Source of the DNA: Chitinophagaceae bacterium BSSC1
GTDB lineage: Bacteria > Bacteroidota > Bacteroidia > Chitinophagales > Chitinophagaceae
Assembly (NCBI GenBank): GCA_002256435.1
Contig: NKJC01000004.1
Coordinates: 248,001-312,000, forward strand
DNA: 64,000 nucleotides
Direction: 5' to 3'
In this document: positions 62,892-64,000 of the stretch, piece after piece
Layout of the letters: every line of letters starts with the position of its first letter
Numbering within the stretch: position 1 is the stretch's first letter
The notes under the pieces: generated by a model
What the model saw: only the letters and a program-made list of their open reading frames with translations
The model's database searches: none
What the model was told of the DNA's origin: nothing
Translations under genes and position numbers: made by a program

Positions 62892-64000
62892 TTATCCGTT
62901 GTACATTAAGTCATAATACTCTTTGGCCATGCGGTTACTATCAAACTGCCAACGCACGTCCATCATACCATTTTTCATAATCTGTCTCCAAGTATCCTTG
63001 TTTTCATAATACAAAGGAAGAATCTGTTGTTCCAAGATTTCATACAATTTGTTCAAATCATAATCATCTTGTTCTTGAACAGACATGTTATCATAATCTG
63101 CTTTAGGAACCACAAAACCATTGTTTCCATGGTTTATGAATTCTGGTATCCAACCATCGTCTGTAGAGAAGTTAACAGCTCCGTTCATTGCAGCTGTCAT
63201 ACCACTGGTTCCAGAAGCTTCTCTTGGTACCCTAGGGTTGTTCAACCACACATCAGAAGCTTGTTTTAAGCGCTTGCTCAAAGAAAGTTCATAACCAATC
63301 AAAACGGCTACATTCTTATATTTCTTGCTAATCTGCACCAAACTATTAAAAGTGGTAATAGCAGGATAATCTAATGGATAAGGTTTCCCTGCCCATATAA
63401 TTTGTACAGGATATTTGGCATTACTCAAAAGTTTTTCAAAACGCTCTAAGTGCCAGCTCAACATATCTGCGCGCTTGTAACCAGCAAACCTTCTAGCCCA
63501 AACAATGGTCAATACATTGGGATCAAATACTTTTCCAGTTTGGTCTGCTACAATTTCAAAAGCCCTTTTCTTTAAGAAGGTTTTCCTATCATCAAAAATG
63601 GGATCATTCTTTTCTTCTAAAGCACGGTACAATTGTTTATCAGCCCAATAATGCCAGTTTTGTGCATTGGTAATGCTAATGATAGGGCAAATGCCTTCAT
63701 AGTGCTTCCACATATCACGGCTTACTACACCATGCAGGGCGGATACACCATTGGCTTTTCTAGCAAATCTCAACGCTACCAAGGAATGGTTAAACTGGTC
63801 ATCATGGATCCCAGTAATTTTTCTAACCTCGTCTAAGCTCATTCCGCAGAAATAGCTCATTTTTTGACAGAGATAAATATCATGTTTTTCATTACCAGCT
63901 TCTTCGGGCGTATGGGTAGTGAAGACCATATGTTCTTTCACTTTGGCAAGGCTTTTGAATTTGTTCAACAAATAAAAACCTGCACTAATACCATGCGCTT
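62892..64000 (-). CDS. glgP: Alpha-glucan (glycogen) phosphorylase, C-terminal part, cut by window end
   Basis: The frame stays open to the right edge (AHGISAGFYLLNKFKSL before the first TTG at 63971), so the N-terminus is outside. It has TTHTPEEAG, VWARRFAGYKRADML, NNPRVPREASGTSGMTAAMNGAVNFSTDDGW and EQDDYDLNKLYEILEQ. This is the short alpha-glucan phosphorylase (GT35-like) type found in Bacteroidota and Thermus, which releases glucose-1-phosphate from glycogen. PLP-binding Lys and other N-terminal residues are outside the window. Confidence 0.93.
   Translation of the reverse strand, partial: AHGISAGFYLLNKFKSLAKVKEHMVFTTHTPEEAGNEKHDIYLCQKMSYFCGMSLDEVRKITGIHDDQFNHSLVALRFARKANGVSALHGVVSRDMWKHYEGICPIISITNAQNWHYWADKQLYRALEEKNDPIFDDRKTFLKKRAFEIVADQTGKVFDPNVLTIVWARRFAGYKRADMLSWHLERFEKLLSNAKYPVQIIWAGKPYPLDYPAITTFNSLVQISKKYKNVAVLIGYELSLSKRLKQASDVWLNNPRVPREASGTSGMTAAMNGAVNFSTDDGWIPEFINHGNNGFVVPKADYDNMSVQEQDDYDLNKLYEILEQQILPLYYENKDTWRQIMKNGMMDVRWQFDSNRMAKEYYDLMYNG

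Noticed and set aside
1..64000. Mobile elements, prophage, rRNA operon
   Set aside because: No transposase, integrase, terminal inverted repeats, phage genes or rRNA sequence was recognised.

Overview
The window looks like a chromosomal segment of a Bacteroidota bacterium, probably of the family Chitinophagaceae. The evidence is: AT-rich DNA; almost no Shine-Dalgarno sequences; several TAnnTTTG-type -7 promoter elements; a SprE/PorW-like TPR protein; a NagB/PIG-L fusion; a front-end type fatty acid desaturase; and DUF1501/DUF1553 genes of the kind found in Planctomycetes and some Bacteroidota. The family assignment is inference. No rRNA, CRISPR array, insertion sequence or prophage was seen. 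One tRNA gene was found.

Layout. (1) 1-9187: a five-gene plus-strand operon, cut at the left edge, encodes a DUF1553 protein, a DUF1501 protein, an NHL-type beta-propeller, a membrane-anchored c-type cytochrome with LRR and lectin-like domains, and a glycosidase-like secreted protein. It abuts a convergent GH29 alpha-L-fucosidase. This reads as a glycan-processing locus with a redox component. (2) 9217-18332: surface glycan genes (GT2, GT8, Wzx-like flippase) are interleaved with two large multi-PAS proteins that end in a histidine-kinase dimerisation helix but lack an ATPase domain. (3) 18333-18850: a hairpin-rich repeat region and tRNA-Arg(ACG). (4) 18893-22437: an SDR, a PhyH-type oxygenase, an Omp85-type barrel and a PAP2-like membrane protein. 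(5) 22502-28680: amino-sugar and glycolysis genes (NagB/PIG-L fusion, GH20 hexosaminidase, pyruvate kinase, phosphofructokinase). (6) 28834-35563: an RmlD-like reductase, two guanidine-modifying enzymes (CtlX-like and ADI-like), a CrtA-like protein, and hutI-hutG for histidine breakdown. (7) 35615-42929: PBP1A, the SprE/PorW-like protein, and a tight operon of small membrane proteins (M23-leader-like, AtpZ, AtpI-like) with a SprT-like metalloprotein. (8) 43101-50215: a small regulator, a lone receiver domain, sucC, YceI, DinB, an S8 protease, Ogt, OsmC and a SirB1/transglutaminase-like protein. (9) 50464-62729: a desaturase, topA, an alpha/beta hydrolase, a DUF2520 protein, then fdx-iscX-kdsC-ubiA-maf, OsmC, a secreted barrel-like protein, lipA, a phosphodiester glycosidase and ubiX. 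(10) 62892 to the right edge: an alpha-glucan phosphorylase cut by the window end.

The most unusual parts are the Planctomycetes-like redox/glycan operon at the left edge, the paired PAS proteins lacking a kinase catalytic domain, the array of palindromic repeats near 18.4-18.7 kb, the 7-bp-period repeats at two intergenic sites, and the AtpZ/AtpI-like pair detached from any ATP synthase genes. All functions are read from sequence features and family knowledge; no database search was run.
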